A DNA stretch of 64,000 nt from Bacillus pinisoli (GTDB lineage: Bacteria > Bacillota > Bacilli > Bacillales > SA4): contig NZ_JAJQKI010000001.1 in NCBI RefSeq assembly GCF_023036475.1, positions 310,001-374,000 on the forward strand. Direction: 5' to 3'. Positions 8,801 through 16,092 of the stretch are shown here, piece by piece. The position numbers and the translations under genes are program-made. The stretch's first letter is position 1. Each line of letters begins with the position of its first letter. The notes beneath the pieces are model-generated. The model was not told the DNA's origin, did not search any database, and was given only the letters and a program-made list of their open reading frames with translations.

Positions 8801-8860
8801 AATTTCTCTGTCTATTATTTTTCCGTATCCATAAATATGAAGCTTCTTAATAAACACCAA
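5843..8860 (-). CDS. yhaN: YhaN, SbcC/Rad50-like coiled-coil ATPase
   Basis: 1005 residues. Walker A GENEAGKST at 31-39; Walker B/D-loop near the C-terminus (PIIIDDSFVNFDEERY); signature-like SPGELSQATSEQLYLAIRLS just before it. In between are long coiled coils typical of SMC/SbcC proteins. Where SbcC carries a zinc hook, this protein has two adjacent hydrophobic segments (roughly residues 465-520), so the coiled-coil tip may sit in the membrane. It starts 9 bp after the nuclease partner YhaO, like an sbcD-sbcC pair. Probable role: processing of DNA ends or structures, inferred from family. Confidence 0.88.
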   Translation of the reverse strand: MVFIKKLHIYGYGKIIDREITFSESFHAVYGENEAGKSTMISFIHSILFGFPLRNQQDNRYEPKQGFKYGGKITLQTEQHGILTIERVGGKAAGEVTLYFEDGTVGGEAEHQALLGGMDRKLFTSIFSFGLKGLQNIQSLTGNELSHYLLSTSILGSDQIIELEKTLHKEMEVLFKPGGKRPEINQELEEITQLAQKVNQKKMQVLDYQSYVWKERKLESELAQLTEELKSLSSMNKKLDLFEQYLPLRSEWMTIEAKMTSIGRQPNVPIDGLNRLEQLSQRLVPLEARVAVLKKKEEELQQQISNLVIQEKMLSGEAEIKSFSHRWSRIEVLQETIRVQHSKLIHLEEKLTSIKKSLGMTLSDHEVERLPLSLSMKNELKTVVADYSILQNKKELLDQQQEQTKEKMELAENRNKQYKDQLLDEKQRELFTNIVKRRVNQQEQEQSVQYKRLAYERVKKQIAIQEKRVKSANLIQWSIIYPLTILMTIIGIWQFVTVHKGTGFFLLLVGGIFGIGGIVMTKWFSNQQVLSLLKKELNEIDMQLQTVSSTDDDQDWLAAEQRLAKDDQIRLLIDKEEMLLQQLDQEYERTIQQFEKWEQSNYTVTAHVQQLKEKLQIPHDYSVHVLLECYEQLELLAKTIEEKQKIVKEQQELEREVRTVHEEYQQLLQRLEIFEDMSVSHLMELVEEEKRKLREKHAIIEKVNELHEECSQQVNEMNYFHDQILQLIHAAEVESEEEYRKQAKRLEDWLEQEERLQKVREHIDILLHHNRELEQELIHDWEDLTIQVENKEQLASRYDMLGKKEKDLLSELAEVKIIIKQLEEEGTYSSLLQQFEMKKALLDDKAKTWAKLAIAKEVLQRTKDYYSMVRLPQVLQRADHIFQLLTNKEYSRIFLHDSQEIMVENKSGIRYSPGELSQATSEQLYLAIRLSLAYYYQTSIRFPIIIDDSFVNFDEERYKRTMNVLQSQFTTRQVIFFTCHKQALPSLNLDTNAVTYLDQQLTSKG

Positions 8861-8869
8861 ATCACCTCC

Positions 8870-10099
8870 TTAAGGTCTGTACTTTAATAATTCATCTAGT
8901 ACCCATTTTTCCGCTTCCTGTTTCAGATCGCTTTGGTCATTTACTGATAATGTTGAAAGAAGTCGTCTTCCATCTCGATGCTTATATAATGGAGCTAAAA
9001 TGTCTTCATAATCTTCAAAGCCATCAAACTGTTGAAGTAAATCACCATAAAAATGAAGATCCTTTTTCAAGCTGTTCCTGTCTCGAGCGTTTGCTTCAAT
9101 ATATTCTATTGAATGAAGCCAAACAAAGTTTGACCTAGATTCTTCATTCATGAGTAAAAGATCTATCAGCATCTCTCTTTCTGTTTGATCTTGAATGATT
9201 GTTGCTAACTCATGATTGACTACTAGTTTAAGCTGAACAATTACACCTTGGTTGACTCTTCTTAATTTCTCTATTTCCTTCTTACATAAGGAGAGCAGTT
9301 CATCAAAGTTAATAAGATTGTCAGCTTGTACCTCGTGAGTTTCCCAAATGATACTGTTAGTTTCAATAAAGGTATAGTTGGTACCCGCTTCATTCATTTC
9401 AACATAATAACAGCCTTTTTCACCGGTTTCCTTGCGATGACGCCCTTGTATATTACCTGGGTAGATCACCGGTGGATTCTGTTGCAGAACTTGCCTTTGA
9501 TGGATATGACCTAGTGCCCAATAGTCAAAACCACTGTTTTTTAAATCTGTAAGTTGAAAGGGAGCGTACGGATTATGGTCTTTGTTAGTAGCAACTGTTC
9601 CATGTAAAATGGCAATGTGATACCCTTCCTGCACGCCTCTTTTATATTGTTTCGCCATATTTTCTAGGACGGACCTATCCGGATAACTAAAACCATACAA
9701 AGTTGCCTGCAGTTCTCCATTTTTATGGAAAGACTTTGACTCAATATTTTCCGAAAAGAAGTGAGTATTCGAAGGCCACTTTAACGGGACCCAGCTTCCA
9801 TTTAACGGATCATGATTTCCATGAATAATATAAACTTGAATGCCTTCCTCTTGTAAACGTAAAAACTCATCTCTTAGTTTAATTTGCGCTTTTAAGCTTC
9901 GTTGCTCAGAATCATATAAATCACCAGCTAGGATGATAAAATCTACTTTCTTTTGTATTGCTAGTTGAACGATGTTCTGAAAGGAAACAAACGTACTTTC
10001 TTGAATCCTATCAAAGATAGGTGTTGGTAAATGTTTAAGTCCTAGATACGGGCTATCTAGATGCAGATCTGCTGCATGAAGAAACGAAATTGATTTCAT
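8870..10099 (-). CDS. yhaO: YhaO, SbcD/Mre11-like metallophosphoesterase
   Basis: 409 residues from the ATG at 10099, chosen because GAGGAAG lies at good spacing and the protein then begins MKSISFLHAADLHLDSPY as calcineurin-like nucleases do; an upstream in-frame ATG at 10129 lacks a ribosome site. Metal-binding motifs in order: DLH (11-13), GDLYD (59-63), GNHD (94-97), HGT and GHIH further on. This is the nuclease partner of YhaN; the pair resembles SbcD/SbcC (Mre11/Rad50). The C-terminal half likely binds DNA or the partner. Confidence 0.9.
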   Translation of the reverse strand: MKSISFLHAADLHLDSPYLGLKHLPTPIFDRIQESTFVSFQNIVQLAIQKKVDFIILAGDLYDSEQRSLKAQIKLRDEFLRLQEEGIQVYIIHGNHDPLNGSWVPLKWPSNTHFFSENIESKSFHKNGELQATLYGFSYPDRSVLENMAKQYKRGVQEGYHIAILHGTVATNKDHNPYAPFQLTDLKNSGFDYWALGHIHQRQVLQQNPPVIYPGNIQGRHRKETGEKGCYYVEMNEAGTNYTFIETNSIIWETHEVQADNLINFDELLSLCKKEIEKLRRVNQGVIVQLKLVVNHELATIIQDQTEREMLIDLLLMNEESRSNFVWLHSIEYIEANARDRNSLKKDLHFYGDLLQQFDGFEDYEDILAPLYKHRDGRRLLSTLSVNDQSDLKQEAEKWVLDELLKYRP

Positions 10100-10216
10100 T
10101 CTTACACTTCCTCTTCTCTTCGTGACCATATTGTACCATCTTACAAATGCGAATGCACGTTCCTATGATAGATTTATCTTTTCTATTTGTTGTTGGCAGT
10201 GGTGGAAATTGGGTTT

Positions 10217-10378
10217 TGTGCGATTATCTCGATTTACTGTGCAATTATCTTGATTTACTATGCAATTACCTTGAGTTACTGTGCAATTACCTTGAGCTAC
10301 TATGCAATTACCTTGAGCTACTATGCAATTACCTTGAGCTACTATGCAATTACCTTGAGCTACTGTGCAATTCCAGTT
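10217..10378. repeat. 21-bp tandem repeat, 7.7 units
   Basis: Units of 21 bp, consensus TATGCAATTACCTTGAGCTAC, run in register from 10217. The first two units are diverged (CGATTATCTCGATTTAC type) and the last is partial; units 5-7 are identical. Because 21 is a multiple of three, open frames run through it, but these encode only a repeating 7-residue motif and have no credible start. It lies between yhaO and the yhaP terminator. Confidence 0.85.
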
Positions 10379-10471
10379 ATTTGTGTCGATCCGAACACCT
10401 ATTTGAGGTGTATTTTATGATGTCAATATCTAGTTCTAGGGGCAGTTACGTAATTGAAATTCTTTTCTAAC

Positions 10472-10504
10472 AAAAAAAGCCCTATTGAAGTACTCAATAG
10501 GGGC
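10472..10504 (-). terminator. Terminator of the yhaQ-yhaP operon
   Basis: Stem GCCCTATTGA / TCAATAGGG(G)C; on the minus strand a run of seven T follows. Confidence 0.75.
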
Positions 10505-10509
10505 AAACT

Positions 10510-11760
10510 TTATTTCTTCGTCACGTTAATCGCTTGTTTAATATCCTTAAAAGAAGAAGATTTTCCATAGAGTAGGACACCACCCTTATAGACTCTTGCA
10601 CCAAACAAGGCTAAAAGGATAATTGTCCCTACTAGAATTCCGATTCCAAGCGCAATTTCCCAACCTGGTATAGAAAGCATTCCAACTCGTAGGAACATAA
10701 TCATCGGAGCAAAAAACGGGATAAAAGACGTAACCGTAATAAATGAATTGTCCGGATTACTTAGTCCAAACATAGCAATCATAAAGGCAAGGACAATTAA
10801 TAAAGTCATCGGAGTGATCATTTGTTGAACGTCCTCTATTCGACTTACTAAGGAACCAAGAACTGCAGCCAAGGTAGCAAATAAGAAATATCCTAGTAAG
10901 AAGAATATAATCGCATACACAATCGTGCTTACCGGAAGATGTTCAAATCCAAGGTATTGAAACATTCCATTCTCCATATTAGATAGATTTGACTTTATGG
11001 ATTGATAACCAACAAGGATCAAAATCGTAAATTGGGTCATACTCAATAAAGCAATTCCTAGAATCTTTCCAAACATTTGATAAATGGGGGATACGCTTGA
11101 AATTAGTATTTCCATTACTCTTGAAGACTTCTCCGTTGCGACTTCCATTGCAATCATATTGGCATACATGATAACGGCAATATAAATCATAAAGAGGATG
11201 ATATAAACGAGTCCCCTTGCCGAATTCAGTTCTTCTTCTGTCTTGGCATTTTCCTCCAAGGCAATCATGTCAAATGTAACAGGTTCATACAGCTGCCCAA
11301 TTTCTGTATCTGTAAGCCCAATTTGTGAGGTAGCAATCGTTACTTTCAATTGTTGAATAGCATTTTGTAAAGGGAAAGTTGTATCCGTATTAGTGATAGA
11401 ATTTGCTTTGTACACTGCTTCTGGTAAACCTGAAGCATTATAAGAAAGGATTAATGCTCCATCAAATTCACCAGACTTCACTTCTTCCTCAAGATCTTCC
11501 ATGCTATTCTCATAAAGTGTTAGGGCCAAATCGTCCTCTACAAATTCAAGATGATCTAGTAAAGGATGGTAGAGTTCATTCGTTTCATCAATGACGGCGA
11601 TCTGAGTACTACTTCCCTCTCGATCAAAGAACTTGATAATATTTTGTAAATGACTAACCCCTATAATGAGCAAGACTGTTATGGCAGTTGTAATAATAAA
11701 GGATTTAGATTTTAATTTATTGAGATAAGTATGAAATAAAATAATCCAAAATTTATTCAT
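10510..11760 (-). CDS. yhaP: YhaP, ABC-2 type exporter permease (NatB-like)
   Basis: 416 residues from ATG 11760 (MNKFWIILFHTYLNK); an upstream GTG at 11772 is in frame but too close to the AGGTAGGTG ribosome site. One N-terminal membrane helix (about 22-42), a large extracytoplasmic domain (about 45-180), then five or six membrane helices: the ABC-2/NatB layout. It overlaps the 3' end of yhaQ by 8 bp, so the two are translationally linked. The NatAB family exports sodium in B. subtilis; the actual substrate of YhaQP is not established by sequence. Confidence 0.88.
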   Translation of the reverse strand: MNKFWIILFHTYLNKLKSKSFIITTAITVLLIIGVSHLQNIIKFFDREGSSTQIAVIDETNELYHPLLDHLEFVEDDLALTLYENSMEDLEEEVKSGEFDGALILSYNASGLPEAVYKANSITNTDTTFPLQNAIQQLKVTIATSQIGLTDTEIGQLYEPVTFDMIALEENAKTEEELNSARGLVYIILFMIYIAVIMYANMIAMEVATEKSSRVMEILISSVSPIYQMFGKILGIALLSMTQFTILILVGYQSIKSNLSNMENGMFQYLGFEHLPVSTIVYAIIFFLLGYFLFATLAAVLGSLVSRIEDVQQMITPMTLLIVLAFMIAMFGLSNPDNSFITVTSFIPFFAPMIMFLRVGMLSIPGWEIALGIGILVGTIILLALFGARVYKGGVLLYGKSSSFKDIKQAINVTKK

Positions 11761-12655
11761 GGTAAGCGGCACCTACCTTTTCAATAAAAATATCATTCAG
11801 TGACGGTTCTTCTAGTACAAACTTTCGTACAAATCCTTTACCCTGAAGCCTATTAAACAGTTCCATTGAGATCTCTTCCCGTTCAATTTGAAGGGTGACG
11901 CCTCCACTTCGTTCTTTAACCTTTACCACACCTTCTACTTCCTTTAAAAAAGATAAGTCAAAGTCAGCTTGAATACTCACATTCTTTTTCCCAAATGATC
12001 GTTTTATCTCTTTTAACGCACCGTGTACAACAGGCTTCCCGTGATGCATAATACATAAATGTTCACAGAGCTCTTCTACATGCTCCATTCGATGGCTTGA
12101 GAATACGATGGATGTACCTTTATTTTTCAAATCAATGACGGCATTCTTCAATAGCTCAACATTGACTGGATCCAGACCACTAAAAGGCTCATCAAGAATT
12201 AATAATTGTGGATTATGTATAACAGATGCGATAAATTGAATTTTTTGTTGATTTCCCTTAGATAGTTCCTCTACCTTTTTATTTTCATAATCAGTGATTT
12301 TGAACCGCTCAAGCCAAAGTCTCATCTCTTTTATAATATCCGGTTTTTTCATACCTCTAAGTCTTCCAAGATAAATGAGTTGCTCTCTTACTTTTAGTTT
12401 TGGATACAGACCCCGTTCCTCAGGTAAATAGCCGATTATATTACTTGTTTCGTAATTGATGGCATGCTGATTCCACGTAATCGTTCCTGATGTAGGCTCT
12501 AATAAACCTAGTATCATCCTAAAAGTAGTAGTTTTTCCGGCACCATTCGCTCCTAGAAATCCAAACATTTCACGCTCTGGGATGGATATAGAAAGATGAT
12601 CCACCGCCGTGAATGTTCCGAACTTCTTTACTACATTCTCAATGGTTAATGTCAT
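11753..12655 (-). CDS. yhaQ: YhaQ, ABC transporter ATP-binding protein
   Basis: 300 residues. Walker A GANGAGKTT (35-43), Q-loop region YLPEERGLY, signature LSKGNQQKIQ, Walker B LLILDEPFSGLDP, and the H-loop SSHRMEH. The C-terminal 80 residues form the domain common to NatA-type ATPases. The signature is LSKGN rather than LSGGQ, usual for this subfamily. Together with YhaP it makes a two-gene exporter operon. The ATG at 12655 follows a GGGGGAAGAG ribosome site. Confidence 0.92.
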   Translation of the reverse strand: MTLTIENVVKKFGTFTAVDHLSISIPEREMFGFLGANGAGKTTTFRMILGLLEPTSGTITWNQHAINYETSNIIGYLPEERGLYPKLKVREQLIYLGRLRGMKKPDIIKEMRLWLERFKITDYENKKVEELSKGNQQKIQFIASVIHNPQLLILDEPFSGLDPVNVELLKNAVIDLKNKGTSIVFSSHRMEHVEELCEHLCIMHHGKPVVHGALKEIKRSFGKKNVSIQADFDLSFLKEVEGVVKVKERSGGVTLQIEREEISMELFNRLQGKGFVRKFVLEEPSLNDIFIEKVGAAYHE

Positions 12656-12779
12656 AACTCTTCCCCCTCTTCTTTCCTTATTTACGTTCTAGATTGAAGA
12701 ATGATTCATTTTTTTAAAGGATTTTTCATAATCTTAGAGAAATAATATACAGATGATTGATAAAGTGGAGGTTTAGTCA

Positions 12780-12965
12780 ATGGCAAACTATACGATAACT
12801 GCATTTGATAAAAAAGGCGAAAAACTGCTAGACGAAAGCTTTGAAGCTACTACAGAAGTAGAAGCAAAGGAAAAAGGTGAAGCTCTTTTAAAAGAAAAAG
12901 GGTATCTCGAACATACCCATCGATGTGTATCACCAGCAGGTAAGCTGGTTTTGTTCCACCGTTAA
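12780..12965 (+). CDS. yhzD: YhzD-like small protein, 61 aa
   Basis: 61 residues, soluble, beta-rich: starts MANYTITAFDKKGEKLLDESF, has an alpha segment EVEAKEKGEALLKEKGY, and ends AGKLVLFHR. This corresponds to the YhzD family I remember from Bacillus (same length, same C-terminus). A GGAGG ribosome site precedes the ATG. It is divergent from yhaQ, with a perfect terminator at 12995. No function is known. Confidence 0.7.
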   Translation: MANYTITAFDKKGEKLLDESFEATTEVEAKEKGEALLKEKGYLEHTHRCVSPAGKLVLFHR

Positions 12966-12994
12966 GTTTGTATTATATCATAGGTATTTCTCTC

Positions 12995-13024
12995 AAATGC
13001 TCAGAATTCCTGAGCATTTTTTTG
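12995..13024 (+). terminator. Terminator after yhzD
   Basis: Stem AAATGCTCAG / CTGAGCATTT with loop AATTC, followed by seven T. Confidence 0.8.
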
Positions 13025-13127
13025 TTAGTTTGGTGTTAAACACCATCATCTATGAAGATTGTCAGTGGCCATGCATACCTATTGTTCTTTTTGGAAAAAT
13101 AGTAAAAAAACGATAAGGATGTAATCT

Positions 13128-13589
13128 ATGAAGGGTAATAAAAGATATGTAATATTAATGATTTTGCTACCGTGGTTAACCGTACCGTTCTTAGGTAGGA
13201 ATACGATAAAAAGATTTGTGCCTGGTGCTTCACTTATGAGCTTATATGTATTCCTTGAGGGGATTCTCGCTGAGAAGAGAAAATGGTGGTGGTTTTCCTT
13301 TAATGTTAAGCCCAATGTACTTGCTGAGTTACCACTCATACTAGGTCCTTTCTTTATTGGATCTTTTTGGATTTTAAAATATACATTTGGAAATTTAAGG
13401 TTATACATTTTAGTAAACCTCTTAGTGGACTCATTTTTCACCTATATCGGTTTGGGTGTGTTAAAGAAAATTGGATATGCCTCATTAATAAAACTAAGTA
13501 AATCACAACTCTCCCTTTTATTTTTAGTAAAATCAATCGTGATGTATAGTAGCCAAGTTTTATATGAAAGGTATGTCTCACCTAAATAG
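13128..13589 (+). CDS. Hypothetical four-helix membrane protein, 153 aa
   Basis: Starts MKGNKRYVILMILLPWLTVP at 13128 behind AAGGATG. Hydrophobic segments at about 7-25, 30-47, 65-85 and 92-112 suggest four membrane helices, with a tryptophan-rich loop (KRKWWWFSFN) near residue 50. It resembles uncharacterised Bacillus membrane proteins in composition, but I do not recognise a named family. It is a single gene with its own terminator. Confidence 0.65.
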   Translation: MKGNKRYVILMILLPWLTVPFLGRNTIKRFVPGASLMSLYVFLEGILAEKRKWWWFSFNVKPNVLAELPLILGPFFIGSFWILKYTFGNLRLYILVNLLVDSFFTYIGLGVLKKIGYASLIKLSKSQLSLLFLVKSIVMYSSQVLYERYVSPK

Positions 13590-13606
13590 AGTGTTAATTA
13601 CTATGG

Positions 13607-13640
13607 CTTGTTCCTTTATGTTAAGGAACAAGTTTTTTAT
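13607..13640 (+). terminator. Terminator after the 153-aa membrane protein
   Basis: Stem CTTGTTCCTT / AAGGAACAAG followed by six T and an AT-rich tail. Confidence 0.75.
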
Positions 13641-13645
13641 TTTTA

Positions 13646-13875
13646 GGCTGTGTTAAAGTACAGTGTTGATTTTTAGCAGAGTTGATTGAAGTGGAAGGAC
13701 GCGAGACTCCTGTGGGAGAGCGGGTCGGACAAAGGAAGTTCACTTTGTCCTTGTAGACCCCACAGGCACGGTTTTCGCCGAGGAGTGGGATTTTTCGCGA
13801 TAGAGAAAATATCCTTCATTTACTGCCCACGGAAAGCGAGTGTCCTGGAACGAAAATCAACAACAAGGTTTAACA
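13646..13875. repeat. Dispersed Bacillaceae repeat (GACGCG/ACTCCTG type), long copy
   Basis: Starts GGCTGTGTTAAAG..GTGTTGATTTT and ends GAAAATCAAC..GGTTTAAC, so the ends are inverted repeats. Inside it carries GGAAGGACGCGAGACTCCTG, the core of a repeat common in intergenic DNA of Bacillus relatives, and a GGACAAAG/CTTTGTCC hairpin. About 230 bp. A shorter relative is at 62228. A 67-residue frame through it has no ribosome site and is not a gene. Confidence 0.7.
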
Positions 13876-13997
13876 TTTCCTATTTTTAAAATACACACAT
13901 CTATTTAGCAATTACGAACGTTAGCTTATTATATTTACTTTACGGAGATGACTTTAGTATCATAAAGTTAGTTTATACAAAGAAGAGGGAGAACTTT

Positions 13998-14576
13998 ATG
14001 GTAGAACTTGATGATAAGGATTTATATGTAAGAGTTCTCAGGCAGGAAAAATCTGCTCTTGAACAACTCTACATTCGATACGAAAAATTGATCTATTCTT
14101 TTTCATACCGAATGATGCAGGATACTGGCCTTGCTGAAGAAGTCACACAAGAAGTTTTCATTAAGCTGTGGAGAGGTTTAGGGCAGTATGATGAAAGCAA
14201 AGGGAAATTTTCATCATGGCTGCTTACTATGACGCGAAATACAGCGATTGATCTACTTAGAAAACGAAAACGAGAAAATGTCGTGGAGTTAGAAGATCGA
14301 GACGCTCTTCAAAGTCCTGAAGAGTCAGTTGAAGATCTTGTTGAGTGGAAAGAGAAGGGCGAAGACATCCGTGCAGCGGTCAATACGTTAAAAGAAGACC
14401 AACAAGTAATCATTAATTTGTTTTATTTTAAGGGTTATACACAACAGAAGATTTCCGATTTGTGTAACATTCCACTTGGAACAGTCAAAGGAAGATTACG
14501 ATTAGCATTAAAACATATAAGAACATACCTTGAGAAAGAAAGGGGGGAGTATCATGACAAAGCCAAACAATTGTGA
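13998..14576 (+). CDS. ECF-type RNA polymerase sigma factor
   Basis: 192 residues. Sigma-70 region 2 at about 25-95 (LYIRYEKLIYSFSYRMM, then EEVTQEVFIKLWRG and SSWLLTMTRNTAIDLLRK) and region 4 at about 130-180, with the helix-turn-helix GYTQQKISDLCNIPLGTVKG. No region 1 or 3 is present, as expected for an ECF (group 4) sigma. GGGAGAAC lies before the ATG. Its end overlaps the next gene, a zinc-finger/RskA-type anti-sigma, by 23 bp, so the two form a regulator pair. Target promoters cannot be assigned from sequence. Confidence 0.9.
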   Translation: MVELDDKDLYVRVLRQEKSALEQLYIRYEKLIYSFSYRMMQDTGLAEEVTQEVFIKLWRGLGQYDESKGKFSSWLLTMTRNTAIDLLRKRKRENVVELEDRDALQSPEESVEDLVEWKEKGEDIRAAVNTLKEDQQVIINLFYFKGYTQQKISDLCNIPLGTVKGRLRLALKHIRTYLEKERGEYHDKAKQL

Positions 14577-15303
14577 CCTTTTACTAGATTATTATAATCT
14601 GTCCTTAGAAGATGACCAAATGAAAAACTTTGAACAACACCTATCAGAATGTAGCCGTTGTCAGGAAGAATATGAAGAGCTTGTCTCATTAACCGAAGAA
14701 TTAGCATATTCTAGCACTCCCGTAGACCCACCCGTTGGAATGAAAGATAGAATTTTATCAAATGTCTTTGCTGAAGAAACAGAACATACACTGACAATGG
14801 TAAATCAAGAAACCATTCAGGAAAATAATGATTATGCTCTACCTAGAAAAAAGAAAAATTGGATGGTCGGAGCACTTGCCGCAGCCTTACTACTTTCATT
14901 AGTAGGGAACTTTTATACGATAAGCCTTACTAATCAAACAGCTGAAGAAGTGGAAACGCCGTTAGATCAGTTAGTGAAAGAAGTGGTACTCCAAGCAACA
15001 ACCAACCCAAACTTTTCCGGTACTGCCTCTATCGTTGAAAAAAATGGACTTTCACATTTAATAGTAAAAGCGAATGGTCTATCTGCTGTTAAAGAAAATG
15101 AAGTATACCAGGTGTGGCTACTAAAAGACGGGACTCCTTATCGAGCTGGTTCCTTTATTCCGAATCAAGACGGAAGCGGCATGGTCACCTATCAGGTGGA
15201 TTCGGACCTAAACGTTGACTGGGATACAGTGGCCATTACGCTAGAACCAACTATAAATAGTGAATTACCTTTAGGTGAAGTAGTGTTAGCTTCTGAACTG
15301 TAA
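14554..15303 (+). CDS. Anti-sigma factor with zinc-finger motif and RskA-type C-terminal domain
   Basis: 249 residues from ATG 14554, behind AAGGGGGGAG. The N-terminus has the ZAS motif H-x3-C-x2-C (HLSECSRCQEE, near residues 29-35), which binds ECF sigmas. One transmembrane helix follows at about 108-127. The outer domain (about 150-249), with LIVKANGLSAV and VYQVWLLKDG, fits the anti-sigma-K factor RskA C-terminal family. It holds the upstream sigma at the membrane until a signal triggers release; the signal is unknown. A terminator follows at 15315. Confidence 0.87.
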   Translation: MTKPNNCDLLLDYYNLSLEDDQMKNFEQHLSECSRCQEEYEELVSLTEELAYSSTPVDPPVGMKDRILSNVFAEETEHTLTMVNQETIQENNDYALPRKKKNWMVGALAAALLLSLVGNFYTISLTNQTAEEVETPLDQLVKEVVLQATTNPNFSGTASIVEKNGLSHLIVKANGLSAVKENEVYQVWLLKDGTPYRAGSFIPNQDGSGMVTYQVDSDLNVDWDTVAITLEPTINSELPLGEVVLASEL

Positions 15304-15314
15304 TATCTATACAC

Positions 15315-15358
15315 AAAACAAGAGAGCGTGTACTCAACCATACACGCTCTCTTGTTTT
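15315..15358. terminator. Terminator between the anti-sigma and sortase genes
   Basis: 18-bp perfect stem AAAACAAGAGAGCGTGTA / TACACGCTCTCTTGTTTT, 8-nt loop; works for both converging genes. Confidence 0.8.
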
Positions 15359-15387
15359 TAACTATTTGAAGTTCCAAATTAGGGACC

Positions 15388-16035
15388 TTACAGCTCGTCT
15401 TTCAATACCGTATACACAACTAGCCTTTCATCATGTGTACCTGCTTTTTTATTGAATTCCCCAGTACAGGTAATCAAGTTTAAATTTCTAGTATAGGAAA
15501 AACCAAATATATCTTCAATAGGAGCTGACTCTCTTGGATAGCTCTTCTTGTCAACAACTAGAAACACTCTCGATACTCCCGCTTGATCACTCACGATAAT
15601 CTCGTCACCTTTCTTTAGACGGTGCAAGTAGTAAAAAACAGCCGGACCTGTTTTGCTGTCTACATGTCCTGCCACGACAGCATTCCCCTTGTCTCCCGGT
15701 TTGACCCCAGGGGAAAACCAGCCCACCGTTTCCATACTAGTAGGTACTCCCATCTCTCCATTTTCTAATCTTTCGACATTCTCTATGTCAGTTTTTATAC
15801 CAATGGAAGGAATCTCTATTTGAGAGGGAATAATCCCTCTATCCACCTCTTTTATTGGCCCATTAGGTTTGACCTCACCAATTTGTTTTTCCTTGCTGTT
15901 TTCTTCATTCAAATTCTTTTTTTCAAATTCCTGTACGGTCTTATCTTGCGCTTGATCCTTGTCGGAGATTGCATTACAACTTATTAAAAAGGTACAAAGT
16001 GCAGTAATAAGTATGAACTTCCATCCGTGTACCAT
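15388..16035 (-). CDS. Sortase, class D/F-like, with lipobox-like N-terminus
   Basis: 215 residues from ATG 16035 behind AGAGGAG. The longer open frame (to 16077) would begin inside the terminator of the upstream gene, so I reject that start. The N-terminus has a hydrophobic segment ending LISC, then a charged linker (to about 70). The catalytic domain shows AGHVDS (His), LITCTGEF (Cys) and DERLVVYT (Arg). Sortases attach LPxTG-type proteins to peptidoglycan. The gene next upstream encodes a protein with such a C-terminus, its likely substrate. Confidence 0.85.
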   Translation of the reverse strand: MVHGWKFILITALCTFLISCNAISDKDQAQDKTVQEFEKKNLNEENSKEKQIGEVKPNGPIKEVDRGIIPSQIEIPSIGIKTDIENVERLENGEMGVPTSMETVGWFSPGVKPGDKGNAVVAGHVDSKTGPAVFYYLHRLKKGDEIIVSDQAGVSRVFLVVDKKSYPRESAPIEDIFGFSYTRNLNLITCTGEFNKKAGTHDERLVVYTVLKDEL

Positions 16036-16061
16036 CTCTCTCCTCTTTTCTATAGAATTTG

Positions 16062-16084
16062 AAAAAAGGAGGGACATCCCCTCC
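16062..16084 (-). terminator. Terminator between the wall-anchored protein and sortase genes
   Basis: On the minus strand GGAGGG, short loop, CCCTCC, then six T. It separates the two genes and decides the sortase start. Confidence 0.6.
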
Positions 16085-16092
16085 CCCTTTCA

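Noticed and set aside
10217-10378. CRISPR array
   Set aside because: The 21-bp units are contiguous without spacers, and no cas genes are present.
10147-10470. Open frames through the 21-bp repeat encoding a 7-residue repeat (about 107 and 77 residues)
   Set aside because: They are open only because the unit length is a multiple of three; no ribosome site, low-complexity product.
13686-13889. 67-residue frame in the dispersed repeat
   Set aside because: Lies wholly within the repeat and lacks start signals.
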